A stretch of DNA of 64,000 nt, from positions 232,987,591 through 233,051,590 of the forward strand of contig OY728143.1 in the NCBI GenBank assembly GCA_963277665.1, read 5' to 3'. Source of the DNA: Viscum album. Taxonomy: Eukaryota > Streptophyta > Magnoliopsida > Santalales > Viscaceae. Position numbers and translations under genes: made by a program. The notes under the pieces were generated by a model that made no database searches, was not told the DNA's origin, and saw only the letters and a program-made list of their open reading frames with translations. Positions 25,880 to 38,920 of the stretch are shown piece by piece; the stretch's first letter is position 1, and each line of letters starts with the position of its first letter.

Positions 25880-27956
25880 GAGTATCAATTATTGAAAAAT
25901 GAATTCTTATGCATGAATATATCAATACCCACTTCCATTCCTTTATCAAATTCTCGAAATATTAGATAGAACTTCAATCGTTTTCTTTCTTGATGGATAA
26001 AATGGATACATATAAATCCAAATCACACTGAAATAAAAACAAAAATCAACATTAACTTCTCACTTTAGAATATACCCATATACGAGAATTCTATTTATCC
26101 ATTGAAAACATCATATAAAATTCCATTATTGTATTATGTGTATATTTCCTAAATTCATTTTGCATTTATTGTTAGAATTAATTGGTGAATTTACTATTTA
26201 TGGAGACTAATTTTCGTCCTGCATGCATTTACTCTCTCTGGTTCTAAAAAACATGTCCAATGAAACCTTCTACATGATTCTTATAAATGTCACTAAACCG
26301 TTAATAATGGAATTATTTTAGGGGAAAATATTTTACAATTGGAATTTAATGTTCACTTTGTTAAGATTGAGTTTCTCAAATTACTTCCTAAAACCCAAGA
26401 AATTTACGATATCCTATCATTACATGGTCATTATGTTTTATATAGACAATTTTTCAGGTCTATAAATGTAATTTCCCTCCCACTCACAAGGATTATCATG
26501 AATTTCATTACATTCCATTATGTTGAGGCCCTCAAGAGACCCTTTTTTGACCTGAATGAGGTTATTAAATATTACATGATAATCCAACCCCCTTATTTTT
26601 CCTTACCATTCAAATTCATGTATAATATTTTAATATGAACATTGGATCCATTATTAATAAAATATGGGAAATAATTCCACATTTCATTAATTATGGCTCA
26701 AAACATATGAGGAAACTCAATACATTTACACTTTAACTAAAAAGTGACTTTTACTTGTGTTTTTTCCATGTATAAATTTCATTCCAATATCATAGATTTT
26801 AAAATAATCATATTTATAGACTATCCATAATTATATTTATTTCTCAACAAAATAAATTTAAAATTCAGGCTAATTATTTATATTATCATGTTCCAAGGGT
26901 TTTACCTTGATATCCAAGCTAGGATAGGAAAAGAAAACATTGTAGCCAATCACTTATGTAGAATTTATCATTCCTCACATTCTAAAATGATTTATCTTAA
27001 ACATCCAACTAAATTATTCTGATCTCTAAATCCTATGTTACTGTGGTATTCCAAAATTTTAAATTTCATGGTTACTCATGTCGTCATTAATTTTTTTTCA
27101 AAAGAATAATAAAATGATGTTGAAATATGATTCAAATTACTATTTTTGTGATGATACTGATGTTTTTAAAACCTCGACTAACATTGTGATTAGGAGATGT
27201 GTTTATGATGATGATCATCCCTATATCTTGGAATTATACCTCACAATGCATAGTGGTGGCCACTTTGGAAAAAAATGAACTCATTAAAAGTCATAAAATA
27301 TCAATTCATAAAGTCATACTCATTATAGACTCTAATTCATTCTATATATATTGTCTAATTTTATAAAAGGAATTAAATTTCTTAAAATATATTATATCAT
27401 ATGAGATCATTGATATTTGGGTAATCGATTTAATTTGACCCCTCCCCACTTCCAATCGGATCAACAACATTCAACTTGCAATTGAATAGGATTCAAGGTG
27501 GGTTGAGGAAAAGCATTTAGAATGGACTATGCACATACAATTAGCGAGTTACTCAAACCCCATATCATTAGTCAATTTAAAAACCCACATTCCCCATTTA
27601 GTGACTTAGGAACCCATTTTGGTAATCAAAACATGGAGAAACTTTAGAAAAAATGGGTTCATTCAAGAAACATCCACTGCATACCACACCTATAAAATGG
27701 AATGTCTCATCATTAAAATAAATATGTGAAAGGAGTTCTGGATATAATTATTAAAACCACATGAGATTTCTATTTTAAAATACTTAATATATTCCATTTG
27801 AATTATTGAACTATTGGTATAATTACCCATTGGATATATCAATTATGTCTATAATTTTATAAATCATGTCATTTACCATTTTAAATAATAAAATAAGTCA
27901 TGTTTGGATATCAAATCATGTAATATTGATTGAGAATAAAATCGGCAAGGATATAT
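25880..27956 (+). pseudogene. Decayed Athila/Tat-type pol, RT to integrase core (copy B)
   Basis: Same remnant as in copy A. Motif A lies near 25981-26010 (now with a stop), and GEFTIYGD is at 26184-26207. An open stretch at 26339-26638 covers the RT thumb to RNase H. GKENIVANHLCRIY is at 26937-26978. The open stretch 27078-27278 holds the integrase zinc-finger region, ending in GGHFGKK. The integrase core follows near 27400-27440 and its late landmark near 27855-27882. It is interrupted at 27957 by the second LTR element. The short open stretches in one copy are mostly closed in the other, so they are survivors of decay and not conserved genes. Confidence 0.8.
27952..27956. repeat. Target-site duplication TATAT, left
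   Basis: TATAT before the TGTAACACCC start of the second element, matched at 38606-38610. Copy A has the single uninterrupted site at 15846-15850. Confidence 0.88.
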
Positions 27957-29782
27957 TGTAACACCCCCGAGATTTTATGAGATATATTATTTTTAATTTC
28001 GTTGATGTATTCTATTATACACTACACCAAGATTATCTTGTACTATACGCTACACCATATTAGCATGCAGTATACGCAACACTACTCTTGGATCGTGTTA
28101 CACATAATTTCATGTTCGTTTTGTGGAAATTATTCTATGCAACATGATGTAAAGACTTAGTTTAATGTATAAATGAAATAAGTTTTTATTATGTTATACG
28201 GAAAACCAAACAGTTCTTTCACTACACGTAGCCTTGACTTGGCTGGCATTACACGCAATCAAGACCTCCCTCGATAGCATGTGTACTACGCAATACCGAG
28301 TTCCACTAAATGAGATATTAATATAATATTATTTTTAACTGGCTGTTATGAATAGTAAGACCCACTTTTTGAAATTTGATAAATTTTTTCATTCAAAATG
28401 GACTTCATTTTTGGATTTGGAATATTGAAATTGGCCTAGGGTGAATTTTTGGTATTTTTCTGAAAACTTTCAATTTTTGATGAATAGTGAAAACATTGGG
28501 TTACTATTTAAAACCCGACTTTTTATTTAAATAATTATTTATTTTATTTAAATTTATTTTAGGTCAAAATTGATACATAATACTTATATAAGTTCAATGT
28601 AATTAATTGGAGTCATTTTATAATAATATTAGACATATAAAAATTTTATTGAACTTTTCACCGTCTTTTACCCACCTCCTAGGAGAATTTGAAAATTTAC
28701 ATAAAACATAATTTTACTGCTTCTGTGAGTGGAATTTCGAAAATCTGAGAGACACGGTTAATATCAAGGACTAAAATGTGGTTCAATAAGATAAACATAA
28801 TTTTTGATTAATAGTAACTTTTTACTTTTATTTTCCACGGTTAAAAGTAAATAGGGTAATTAAAGGTAAAAATGATATTATTATTACCCTAAAACATATC
28901 CTAATTCTATTGGATAAGTATAATTTGACCAAAAACAACCTTATGAAAATTATATTATCGTTTAGGTCCACTTGAATTAGATTGGGACATTTGTTATTAT
29001 TTAATTCAAAGAACAGTTAAAAGAGTTAAAATCAATGTTTAATAACTAAAACATTTTTATATAGGGTTATACATAATCAAAATTAGACTATAAATATTAA
29101 TTAGGAAGCGAAAAAGATTTCCTACATAATTGTATTTTTTTTAGAATTTTTAGACAATAAATAATGTAATTTATTTGTGACATAATGATGATGCAGTAAT
29201 TACCTTTTTAATAAAATATTAACATAATTGATGTTATAAATACACAAATAAATGTAATATGAAACTTTTTATGAATTAGACTAATTTTATAGGTTAATAT
29301 TACATGTTAGTATTAATTAAATTAACTTCTTTTGAACAAATCATTCTGTTATGATTTTCACAAAAATAAATTACCAAATAGTGTCAAAATTGACATAAAA
29401 TAGTTTTTAAAACAAATAGTATATTATTAATTGTTATTCTATTCATAAAAATATAATGTTTGAAAAAATTACATATAAAAGGTTATATATATTAATAAAT
29501 AACCACTTGGGGTTCGTTTGGCTTGTTTTTGTAAGTTTAGTAACCATATAGTGTAAGAAAACAAGAAGACACGGTAAAAGTTAAATTATTTAACATAGAG
29601 TTAAATCTAAATGGTAAGTTTAAAATAGTAACCAAAACATGTCTAAAGCCTATTGGTTGAGCGTATTTCGACCCATCCCGCTTTACCTTCGAAATAAGTC
29701 ACTTTGGAGCCATTATACACTGAATATGACTTTATTATAAAATAATATTCTATGTTTTTTCTAAAGTGCCCCTCTCCTCCCT

Positions 29783-29790
29783 TATAAAAG
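29783..29790 (+). promoter_or_regulatory. LTR TATA box
   Basis: TATAAAAG inside a CT-rich stretch (CTCCCTTATAAAAGGGAAC), kept at 36208-36215 in the other LTR despite about 12% divergence around it. A plausible start of LTR transcription about 30 bp downstream; GAAGAGGTAATC further on could be a splice donor. Confidence 0.6.
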
Positions 29791-30119
29791 GGAACCTCTT
29801 CTCTCATCTCTTTACACAATTTTGAGCTTTCATGCTTTGCCAAAACATGCCCATTTCCATTCTCAACTTCCCTAGAAACATTATAAAGGTTTTTTTATCC
29901 TCAAAATACCAACTTTAGTGCCATAAGAGGAAGCTTAAAAGAGGTGTGTCGAAGAAGAGGTAATCTCTTCTACCGACTCTTTCAAGTTTCTTTCTTCTTC
30001 AACTTCTTCTTCTTTAGTTGTTTCATTATAATGTAACAAAATCAGTATAAATAATATACTGATATGTTATTATAAATATTAAACAACCCCATTTCACCTT
30101 CTATCCATCCTACGGAAAA

Positions 30120-30560
30120 TGAAATCACCGCGCGTGCGTACGTACGAAATACCATCTCCACACCGTGGTGAAATCTGTTTTTCCACCACCACCATACTTG
30201 GATGGGTATAATGGGGTAAAGAATAACTATATATAGTTATTATAACATCATAAGGATTCTGAGATATTATATCATCCACTCCAATTCAATCCAATAATTA
30301 TGGGAATGATATCATTGCTTATGCGTACATAAGGATTACTGTCTCCATGATGAGATGAGATTCATTCTCCATGTTAACCATTCAAGAATGATTATAAAGT
30401 ATATAAAATGAATAAAAATGAAATATATGACCTGATAAATCTACTGGATTTATGTTTATATAAATATGTTATCAACTTACATCCATTCAATTCAATAAGA
30501 AGAGGAAAATAGTGTTCATATGTACGTACGACCTACTGTCTCCATAAATGGTGTATTTCA
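30120..30560 (+). repeat. CGTACGTACG sub-repeats in the 5' LTR
   Basis: Three imperfect copies, near 30128, 30322 and 30520, of a block with a GTGCGTACGTACG-type palindrome followed by TACCATCTCCA or a variant; spacing about 195 bp. A fourth, weaker GGATACGTACGAAG lies at about 30857. Confidence 0.6.
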
Positions 30561-32104
30561 TTTAATTTATCTATATATTATATATATATAAATATACCAA
30601 ATATATACGATATATAAATCATGATTTACATTCTTGAATAAAGTAAATCATGATATATGTAATAATAATATAAATAACAACAATTGAAAACATGTATGAT
30701 AAATAAAACAATTTTACCCAAAACATGGCTTTAACATGGAATTTACCAAAGAACGGGTAATATAAAGTCATAAGTGAACCATATATGATATCATAACAAT
30801 GAATATTATTCTGTAATAATTAAATAAAATTATTTAAATCATTATACCGGAGGTTCGGATACGTACGAAGCATATCAGACCTAAGGTAAGGGATAACCTT
30901 TCCAATCTCGTTCTTATCCAAGATTGTTTATTCGTAAGTATTTACTATGGTGATTATTATCATCCATGTCCATGTTTTATAAAAGTGTTTTTATGTGTTT
31001 TTAAAGTCCTTTTTGCCCATTTTTGACTTTTACCACATGTTATGAAAGGAAAATTTCTTTGGATTACCATATGATGAACTTTTTGACTTTTCTGGAAAAA
31101 GTACGAGAAGACTATTTTTTAATTTATACGGCATGAACATATTTTTACAGTTCCATAAAGACTTATTTTAATGAAGTTTACTCTACAAGATTTCATGATT
31201 ATTTTCAACAAAATCCTTTTCTTTTAAAATTTTATGTCATTTTGACAAAAAAATGATTTTAAAGAAGAATGGATATTTTCTCAAGAATTCATTTCAAGTG
31301 TTTTGTCAAAACAATTTTCCATCTAAGATGAAATTATTTAGTATGGTTATGTTTCAAGTATAATGTCTCTGTTATATACATGGTTTTATTATTTTTATGA
31401 TGAAATGATATCCATTTGTTTTATATGTATTACGTTAGGATGGGATGTTGTTAATGAAACCCATTTTATTCTTTGGGTTATAATGAATGATTTATGTTTA
31501 TTTTGTGGAACAAGTAAGAATGATTTCATTATGAGATGGGTGGGACCTATATCTCTCCCCAATAAATTGGGTAAAGATTTATATCTCATGATATGGACCC
31601 GACTGGAATGGTAAACTAATCCAGTTCAGTGATACAGGACTGGAACGAGGAGTGAACTCGTTTCAGAAATGGACTTTGTCCACTAAAATGGTCTTGGCAG
31701 CAATGCCTTGGATACTATTCCATTATGATCTATGCCTTAGATACTATCATGTTTTATGTCATTGCTCAAGATTTTGATGTTTAAATATTATGTTCATGTT
31801 TTAAAGTTCAAATGTATATGGTTTGTTTTATTTTCTCCAAATATACCCTTAATGATCATTTGAACTCACCCTTTATATGTTTTCTTTTCCCCATGATATA
31901 AAGAAAGGTTTTAGGTAAGAAAACAAAATGGAATGATCTTTATGGGAGATGTTGAAGATCTTTCACCAAGATTAGAATATTATGTTCAGAGTCTCCAAAG
32001 ACACTAAACTATTACGATCCCTGTGTGATGGGTTTTTTTATGAATTATGTATTCCGAAAAAGTAATGCAATGTCCATGTACGTCAAGATTTGTGTCTCTA
32101 CTGT

Positions 32105-32116
32105 TGGTATCAGAGG
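32105..32116 (+). promoter_or_regulatory. Primer-binding site for initiator-Met tRNA
   Basis: TGGTATCAGAGG two bases after the 5' LTR end. Same primer tRNA as the Tekay element. Confidence 0.9.
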
Positions 32117-32623
32117 AAAGGTTTAGTTAACCATTGGAAACTAGGATGTTAAAACTTTAGTGAGATTCCTAGAGATATTTCTAAGGTATGTCAAAGGATG
32201 TCCCTAAGGATAAGTATATGTATAGGTTATAGTCCTATAATTATGGTAATGATATTAGAATTAAACCTAAGATGTTAGATATTGAAGTTACTCCCCCTTT
32301 ATTATGTTTTTTTTCCTTAGAATGATTTTTGCCTCTCACACTATTCTTTTTGGGTTTTAGAAAATGACTGGAAATAGGAAGATTCACGATAATGGAGGAT
32401 ATGATGGGTAGTGGAATGATATTCTTTGTGATCACCGAATTAAATTGGATCGGGAAGTCCATATATAGTTATTATTCCTAATCAGAAATCTCATAATATG
32501 ATCAATAATCTCAACTTTGGTAAGTTTCCCGACTCATCTAATAAGAGAAATATGGAGTTTCATGATGATCATTGTGGAAAGAAAGTTCAATTTCCATCAT
32601 GTAAATCATGTGGCTAGAGGAAT

Positions 32624-32875
32624 ATGGTAGAATGTTTCAAAGGAACTGGAAGATTATTTGGGTGTGGAAAAGAAGGAGACAAAGCCAGTAATTGTAAACG
32701 AAAAGGATCAGTTAACACTGTGGACAAGGATAATGGTATTTCTAAGACATCAAAAACGGTTAAATGTTTTAAATGTGGAATGTACGGGCATTACGCAAAC
32801 CAATGCCATAAGGGACAATTTCATGAAGAGAATCAGCAAGGATGTATGGGTAGTATTTATGTTGATGATGATTAA
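32624..32875 (+). pseudogene. gag nucleocapsid remnant with zinc knuckle
   Basis: Open stretch of 83 codons. CFKCGMYGHYANQC at residues 48-61 (32765-32806) is an intact CCHC knuckle. Residues 11-24 look like a second knuckle whose first Cys and His are lost (LFGCGKEGDKASNC). Upstream and downstream frames are closed by stops. It shows that the interior came from a gag-bearing element; this knuckle would bind RNA in the particle. It is unlikely to make a working protein now. Confidence 0.75.
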
Positions 32876-34368
32876 GGGAATAAAAATGATATATGAGATG
32901 AAAGAAGTGTTGAGGAAAAAAATGAGGAAGCTCGGTCAATGGTTCAGGAAGGTAGTGGAATGATTGTATGTTTATCAAGAGTTTTGTTGCATAGGTAATT
33001 TAGTGGTACTATGGAATAAAGAAAAATCTAAGGATTGTTACACTATTTCCATTGCTTGAGTTTTGAAATTATATGATGAATGGTACCGGTAACCATGAAA
33101 GTTTATTCAAATATTTTTGGAAGGTAAATGATATGTGCATAATGAAAGGATAAGGAGATAATGAGATTTTTGATATTATTCATGAGCTCATGATTGATAT
33201 AAGGATAAATTGATATCATGGTTGGAGTATATAGAAATTTTGGGATTTTGGTATGTGGAAAGAGTTAAATTTTGACAGCATTCCTTTTTTCACTAAGGTT
33301 CAATGGTTATTCATTTTTCAAGAGAATAAATGATTAAGGTATTCACGTGTTTGTAATTTGACCAACAAGATATATTGTATGATATATGGGGGATAAATGA
33401 AGGTATTCATATGCTCGACAGATGAAATTTCTAGTAATTGTTTTCTATATACTATGAGCATGGATAGAAGTATTTTGGATAATCCTAAAGATTGGAATGG
33501 ATTATGTTGTACATAAGTTAGTATTGTATAAGGCGAGAACTTTTTTTGATATTATTTATGGGATGTTATAATAATGTAGTTTTAGAATAGACAGCTTGCG
33601 GGATGGGAGACAAACTGTTGCGTCGGACAAGGTTGCGAGAATCGAACCCAAAACCAAAGTGAGAGAGGCCTCTATCGCCTACCAATGGCCTATAGGAAGT
33701 CCCTGGTTAGTAGAAACTAGTTTTATTTAATTAAGTAGGATGATAGATGAAGTGTAAGTCAATTTTGGTACCATATCCGATTAATCTCACCATAGATGGG
33801 CTTATGTATATAAATTTTTCTAACTTATGTTTGAGACGGATGGAATGACCTTTCATTCTATCGCATGATCTGCTAAAACTTTGCAAAAGAAAAATTCAAC
33901 TTCATTTCTTTATGAGATGAAGTGGAAATTGTTTTAGGCATGAGAAACTTTGATATTGTACCAAAATTAAGTAAGTATTTCTTTTAATTCAAAAATTCTT
34001 CAACATTTGGGAAATGATCTTAAAAACCAAAAATCTTTTCCCAGTGCTCTAATATCTGATGAATCAGATGGTACCTTAGATCATAAAAAATTTATGGCTT
34101 TGTTATTGTTGTATTTTTCATAGCCATGTTCTCTACCACTCTTCATCAGAATTGATGGTTTGATTTCTCTTCCATATCTATATTTTCACCTATGTTCTCC
34201 TATGTGTAAAACCAGTGATGTGTTAATTTGGGTAAGCATTATGTTCCTTAATTTACTTTTTAAAATTATGTTTTAGTATCCTTTTTATGATGTGGGTTTC
34301 TATTCAACAAACTTTCAAGTAGAAAAACATTTATAACCTCGACGAATTTTGAGGGTGAAATTTATTTT
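32876..34368. other. Rest of the second element's interior
   Basis: About 1.5 kb without readable protease, RT or integrase. The one distinct piece is the tRNA-like segment near 33600-33700. Confidence 0.5.
33590..33735 (-). mobile_element. Candidate tRNA-derived SINE or tRNA-like fragment
   Basis: On the - strand a clear B-box-like GGGTTCGATTC (33639-33649) lies about 35 bp after a poor A-box-like TGGTAGGCGATAGAGG (33669-33684). The segment is more GC-rich than its surroundings. I see no clear tail or target duplication, so this is tentative. Confidence 0.3.
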
Positions 34369-34381
34369 AAGGAGGGTAGAA
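34369..34381 (+). promoter_or_regulatory. Polypurine tract
   Basis: AAGGAGGGTAGAA immediately before the 3' LTR start at 34382. Confidence 0.8.
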
Positions 34382-36207
34382 TGTAAAACCTCGAGATTTT
34401 ATGAGATATGTTATTTTTAATTTCTTTGATGTCTTCTATTATACCCTACACCAATATTTTCTTGTACTATTCACAACATCTTATTAGCTTACAGTATACG
34501 CAACACTATTCTTGGATCGTGTTACACAGAATTTCAAGTTCATTTGGTGGAAATTATTCTACGCAACATTAAGTATAGATTATGTTTAATGTATAAATGA
34601 AATAAGTTTTGATTATGTTATACGCAACACCAAATGGAGCTTCCACTACACACAGCCCATACTTGACTTGCATTAGATGTAATCAAGACCTTCCTCGATA
34701 GCGTGTGTAGTATGCGATACCGAGTTTCACTAAACAAGATATTATTATAATATTATTATGAACTAGCTGTTATGAATATTAATACCCACTTTTAGAAATT
34801 TGATAAATTTTATCTTTTAAAATGGACTTCATTTTTGGATTCGGAATATCGAAATTATCCTAGGGTGAATTTTTGGAATTTTTTTAAATACATTCAATTT
34901 TTGATGAATAGTGAAAACATTGGGATACTATCTAAAAACCGACTTTTTATTTAAATATTTATTTATTTTATTTAAATTTATTTTATGTAAAAATTGATAC
35001 ATAATACCTATATAAGTTCAATGTAATTTATTGGTGTCATTTTATAATAATTTTAGATATATAAAAATTTTATTGGACTTTTCACCGTCTTTTACCCACC
35101 TCCTGGAGAATTTGAAAATTTAAATGAAACTTAATTTTTCCTCTTCTATGAGTGGAATTTCGAAAATCTGAGAGACATTGTTAATATAAATTAGTAAAAT
35201 GTGGTTCAATAAGATAAAAAAAATATTTGGTGAATAGTAACTTTTTTCTTTTATTTACCACGGTTAAAAGTAAATAGGGTAATTAAGGGTAAAAATGATT
35301 TTATTATTACCCTAACACATGTCTTAATTCTATTGGATATGTATAATTCGACCAGAAACAAACTTAGTAATATAATATTATCATTTAGGTCCACTTGAAT
35401 CAGATTAGGACATTTATTATTAGTTAATTCAAAGAAGAGTTAAAAGAGTTAAAATTAGAGTTTAATAACTAAAACATATTTATTATAGGGTTATACAAAA
35501 GATACATTTGACTATAAATATTCATGAGAAAGCTAAAAATATTATATACATAATTTTACTTTATTTATAATTGTTATAAATTAAATTAGTTAATTTATTT
35601 ATGACACAATGATGATGCAATAATTACATTTTTAATAAACTATTAACATAAGTGATGTTATAAATACACAAATAAATATAATTTGAGAATTTTTATGAAT
35701 TACACTAATTTTATAGGTTAATATTACAAGTAAGTATTGATTCAATTATCTTGTTTCTAACTAATCATGCTGTTATGATTTTCACACAAATCCATTACCA
35801 AATAGTTTCAAAATTGACATAAAATAGTTTTTAAAAGAAATATTATATTATTTATTATTATTATATTCCTTAAAATCTATGTTTCAGAAAAATGACTTAG
35901 ATAAGGTTATATATATTAATAATGAACTACTTGGGTTTCATTTGGATTGTTATTGTATGTTTATTAACCATATATTGTACGAAATCAAGAAGACACCGTA
36001 AAAGTTAAATTATTTAACTTAGAGTTAAATCTAAATGATAAGGTTAAAATAGTAACCTAAACTGGTCTAAAACCTATTTGTTGAGAGGATTTTGACCCAT
36101 CCCAACTTTAGCTTCTAAATAAGTCACTTTAGAGCCATTATAAACCGAATATGACTTTATTATAAAATAATAATCTATATTTTTTAAAAAGTGCCCCTCT
36201 CCTCTCT

Positions 36208-36215
36208 TATAAAAG
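36208..36215 (+). promoter_or_regulatory. LTR TATA box (3' LTR)
   Basis: TATAAAAG, counterpart of 29783-29790, again followed by a CT-rich stretch. Confidence 0.6.
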
Positions 36216-36539
36216 GGCTCCTCCTCCTTCTTCTCTTTACACAATTTTGAGCTTTCATGCTCTGCCAACCCCAGAAAATTACCATTCTCCACTTCACTAG
36301 AAACATTATAGAGGTTCGGGTCTCCTCAAAAGACCAACTCTAGTGCCTTAAGAGGAAGCCTAAAAGAGGTGTGTCGAAGAAGAGGTAATCTCTTCTACCG
36401 ATTCTTTCAAGTTTTTTCATCCTCAGCTTCTTCTTTAGTTGATTCATTATAAAGTAATAACATCAGTATAAATAATATACTGATATATTATTATAAATAT
36501 AAAACAACCTCATTTCACCTTCTATCCATCCTATTTAAA

Positions 36540-36990
36540 ACGAAATCATCGTGCGTGCATATGTACGGAATACCATCTCCACGCTGTTGTGTAATCTGTT
36601 TTTCCACACCACCTTACTTGGATGGGTATAATGGTGTAAAGAAAACTATATATAGTTATTATAACATCATACTGATTCTGAGATATTATATCATCCACTC
36701 CAATACTATTCAATAATTATGGGAACGATATCATCGCTCGTGCGTACGTACGGATTACAATCTCCACGACGCGATGAGATTCATTCTCCATGTTAACCAT
36801 TAAAGAATGATTATAAAGTATATATAAAGAAAAATAATGAAATATATGACATGATAATGGTACTGTATTTATTTATATATATATATATATGTGTGTGTGT
36901 GTCATCTACATAACGTCATTCAAGTCAATAAGGAAAGGGAAACAGCGTTCAGGCGTACGTACGACCTACTGTCTCAATGAAAGGCGTATT
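36540..36990 (+). repeat. CGTACGTACG sub-repeats in the 3' LTR
   Basis: Counterparts near 36552, 36741 and 36954. Here the middle copy keeps the palindrome (GTGCGTACGTACGGATTAC) that is degraded in the 5' LTR, so the ancestor probably had it in all three. Confidence 0.6.
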
Positions 36991-38605
36991 TCATTTCATT
37001 TATCTATATATAATATATATATATACTGAATATATATGATATATAAATCATGATATACATTCTGGATGTAATTAAATCATGATATAAGTAATAATAATAT
37101 CAATAACAACAAGTCCAAACACGTATGATAAATAAAACAATTTTACCCAAAACGCTGCTTTAACATGGAATTTAAAAAAGAACGAGTAATATAAAGTCAT
37201 AAGTGAACCATATATGATATCATAACAATGAATATGATTCTGTAATAAGTCAAAGAAATTATTTAAATCATTATACATGAGGTTCGGATATGTACGAAGC
37301 ATATCAGACCTAAGGTAATGGATAACCTTTCTTATCTCGTTCTTATCCAACATTGTTTATTCATTAGTATTTACTGGGGTTATTGTTATCATCCATGTCC
37401 ATGTTTTTTGTGTTTTTATGTATTTTTTAAAGTCCTTTTTACCAATTTTTTTATTTTACCACATTTTATGAATGTAATATTTCTTTTGTTTACCATACGA
37501 GGAGCATTTTTACTTTTCTGGAATAAGTACGAGGATAATGTTTTTGTAATTTATACGGTATGAATAGATTTTTACAGTTCCATAACAACTTATTTTCAGG
37601 AAGTTTACTCCACAAGATTTCATGATTATTTTCAAAAGAAATCATTTTCTTTTAAAATTTTATGTCATTTTGAGGAACGAAAATTATTTTAAAGAAGGAA
37701 TCATATTTTCTCAAGAATTCATTTCAAGTGTTTTGTTAAAACTGTTTTCCATATAAGATGAAATTATTTCGTATGATTATGTTTCATGTATAAATCTCTA
37801 TTATTTTAATCGTTTGATTATTTTTATGATGAAATTATATCCATTTTTTTATATGGATTACGTTATGAGGGGATGATGTTTATGAAACCCATTTTATTCT
37901 TTGGGTTGTGATGAATGATTTATGATTATTTTGTGGAACAAGTAAGAATGATTTCATTATGAGATGAGCGGGACCTATATCTCCCTCCAATTCATTTGGT
38001 AAAGATTTATATCTCATTAGATTGACATGACTGGAACAGTAAGTTAATCTGGTTCAGTGATATCAGACTAGAATGAGGAGTGAAGTCGATTTAGAAAGGG
38101 ACTTTGTCCACTAAGATGGTCTTGAAGCAATACCTTGGAAACTATGGAAATCATATCATGTGCTTAATGTTTTTCCATAATTACATGTTTTATTCCCATT
38201 ATATTTTATCATGATTGATGTTCCATTATGATCTATGCCTTACGTACTGCCATGTTATATGTCATTGCACAAGATTTTGATGTTTAAATATTATGTTCGT
38301 GTTTTAAAGTTCAAATGTATAATGTTTGTTTTATTTTATCCATACTTACCCTTACTGAGCATTTGAGCTCACCCTTTATATGTTTTCATTTCCCCAGGAT
38401 ATAAAGAAATGTTTTAGGTATGAAAAAAAAGGAGAATATCTTTATGGGAGATGTTGAATATCTTTCACCATGATTAGATGATTATGTTCTGGGGTTCCAA
38501 AGACACTAAACTATTACGGTCCTTGCGTGTTGGTTTTTTGTTATGCATTAAGTATTCCGAAAAAGTAATGTAATGTCTATGTACTTCATGCTTTGGGTCT
38601 CTACA

Positions 38606-38610
38606 TATAT
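38606..38610. repeat. Target-site duplication TATAT, right
   Basis: Partner of 27952-27956, directly after the ...TCTCTACA end. It is low-complexity, but copy A's empty site confirms it. Confidence 0.88.
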
Positions 38611-38920
38611 TGTTGTAGTCTAATAAATTTGATGACCCATGACACAATTCTTATGAGAATTTTAAAACCTACATAAAAATTACAATTAATAATTGACACA
38701 AGCATCCTTTTAAATATATTTCTTGAATATTAAAAGTTAATTATCTTCCACTATTCATATCGGATTCACCTTTTTAATCGTAATTTGAAATGGGAAAGTT
38801 GATTTTCTTAATAATTTTTATCCATATAGTAATGTTCAAGTCTATGATACTTCCCCCAAATGGACATTCACAGCTAATGGGTATCATTAAAAACATCACC
38901 ATGAGGGGACACATAGTTTA
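38606..38920 (+). pseudogene. Decayed Athila/Tat-type integrase C-terminus (copy B)
   Basis: After the second LTR element the copy B integrase resumes, matching 15846-16160 of copy A. WTFTANG at 38861-38881 is the C-terminal landmark. Stops and small indels are present throughout. Confidence 0.7.

Larger units (their letters stand above)
27957..32102 (+). repeat. 5' LTR of the second element
   Basis: 4146 bp, starts TGTAACACCCCCGAG. It ends CTACT where the other LTR has CTACA, so the final CA has mutated. It contains a TATA box and three spaced sub-repeats centred on CGTACGTACG. Confidence 0.88.
27957..38605 (+). mobile_element. Long-LTR, short-interior Ty3/gypsy-like element in copy B
   Basis: 10,649 bp on the + strand: LTRs of 4146 and 4224 bp around an interior of only 2279 bp. 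It has TG start and CA end, a TATAT target duplication, an initiator-Met primer site and a polypurine tract. The only coding trace is gag with a zinc knuckle; no RT or integrase is readable, so it is either a non-autonomous element or one that has lost pol. The LTRs differ at roughly 25 of the first 200 positions (about 12%), so it is clearly older than the Tekay insertion. The TGTAACACCC start resembles Tekay-type LTRs. Confidence 0.88.
34382..38605 (+). repeat. 3' LTR of the second element
   Basis: 4224 bp, starts TGTAAAACCTCGAG and ends GGGTCTCTACA. Same internal landmarks as the 5' LTR; it includes a (TA/TG) run near 36876-36902. Confidence 0.88.

Noticed and set aside
29643..29843. Small ORF in the LTR (also 36074-36292)
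   Set aside because: It runs antisense across the TATA box, has no domain, and its two copies differ by shifts at the ends.
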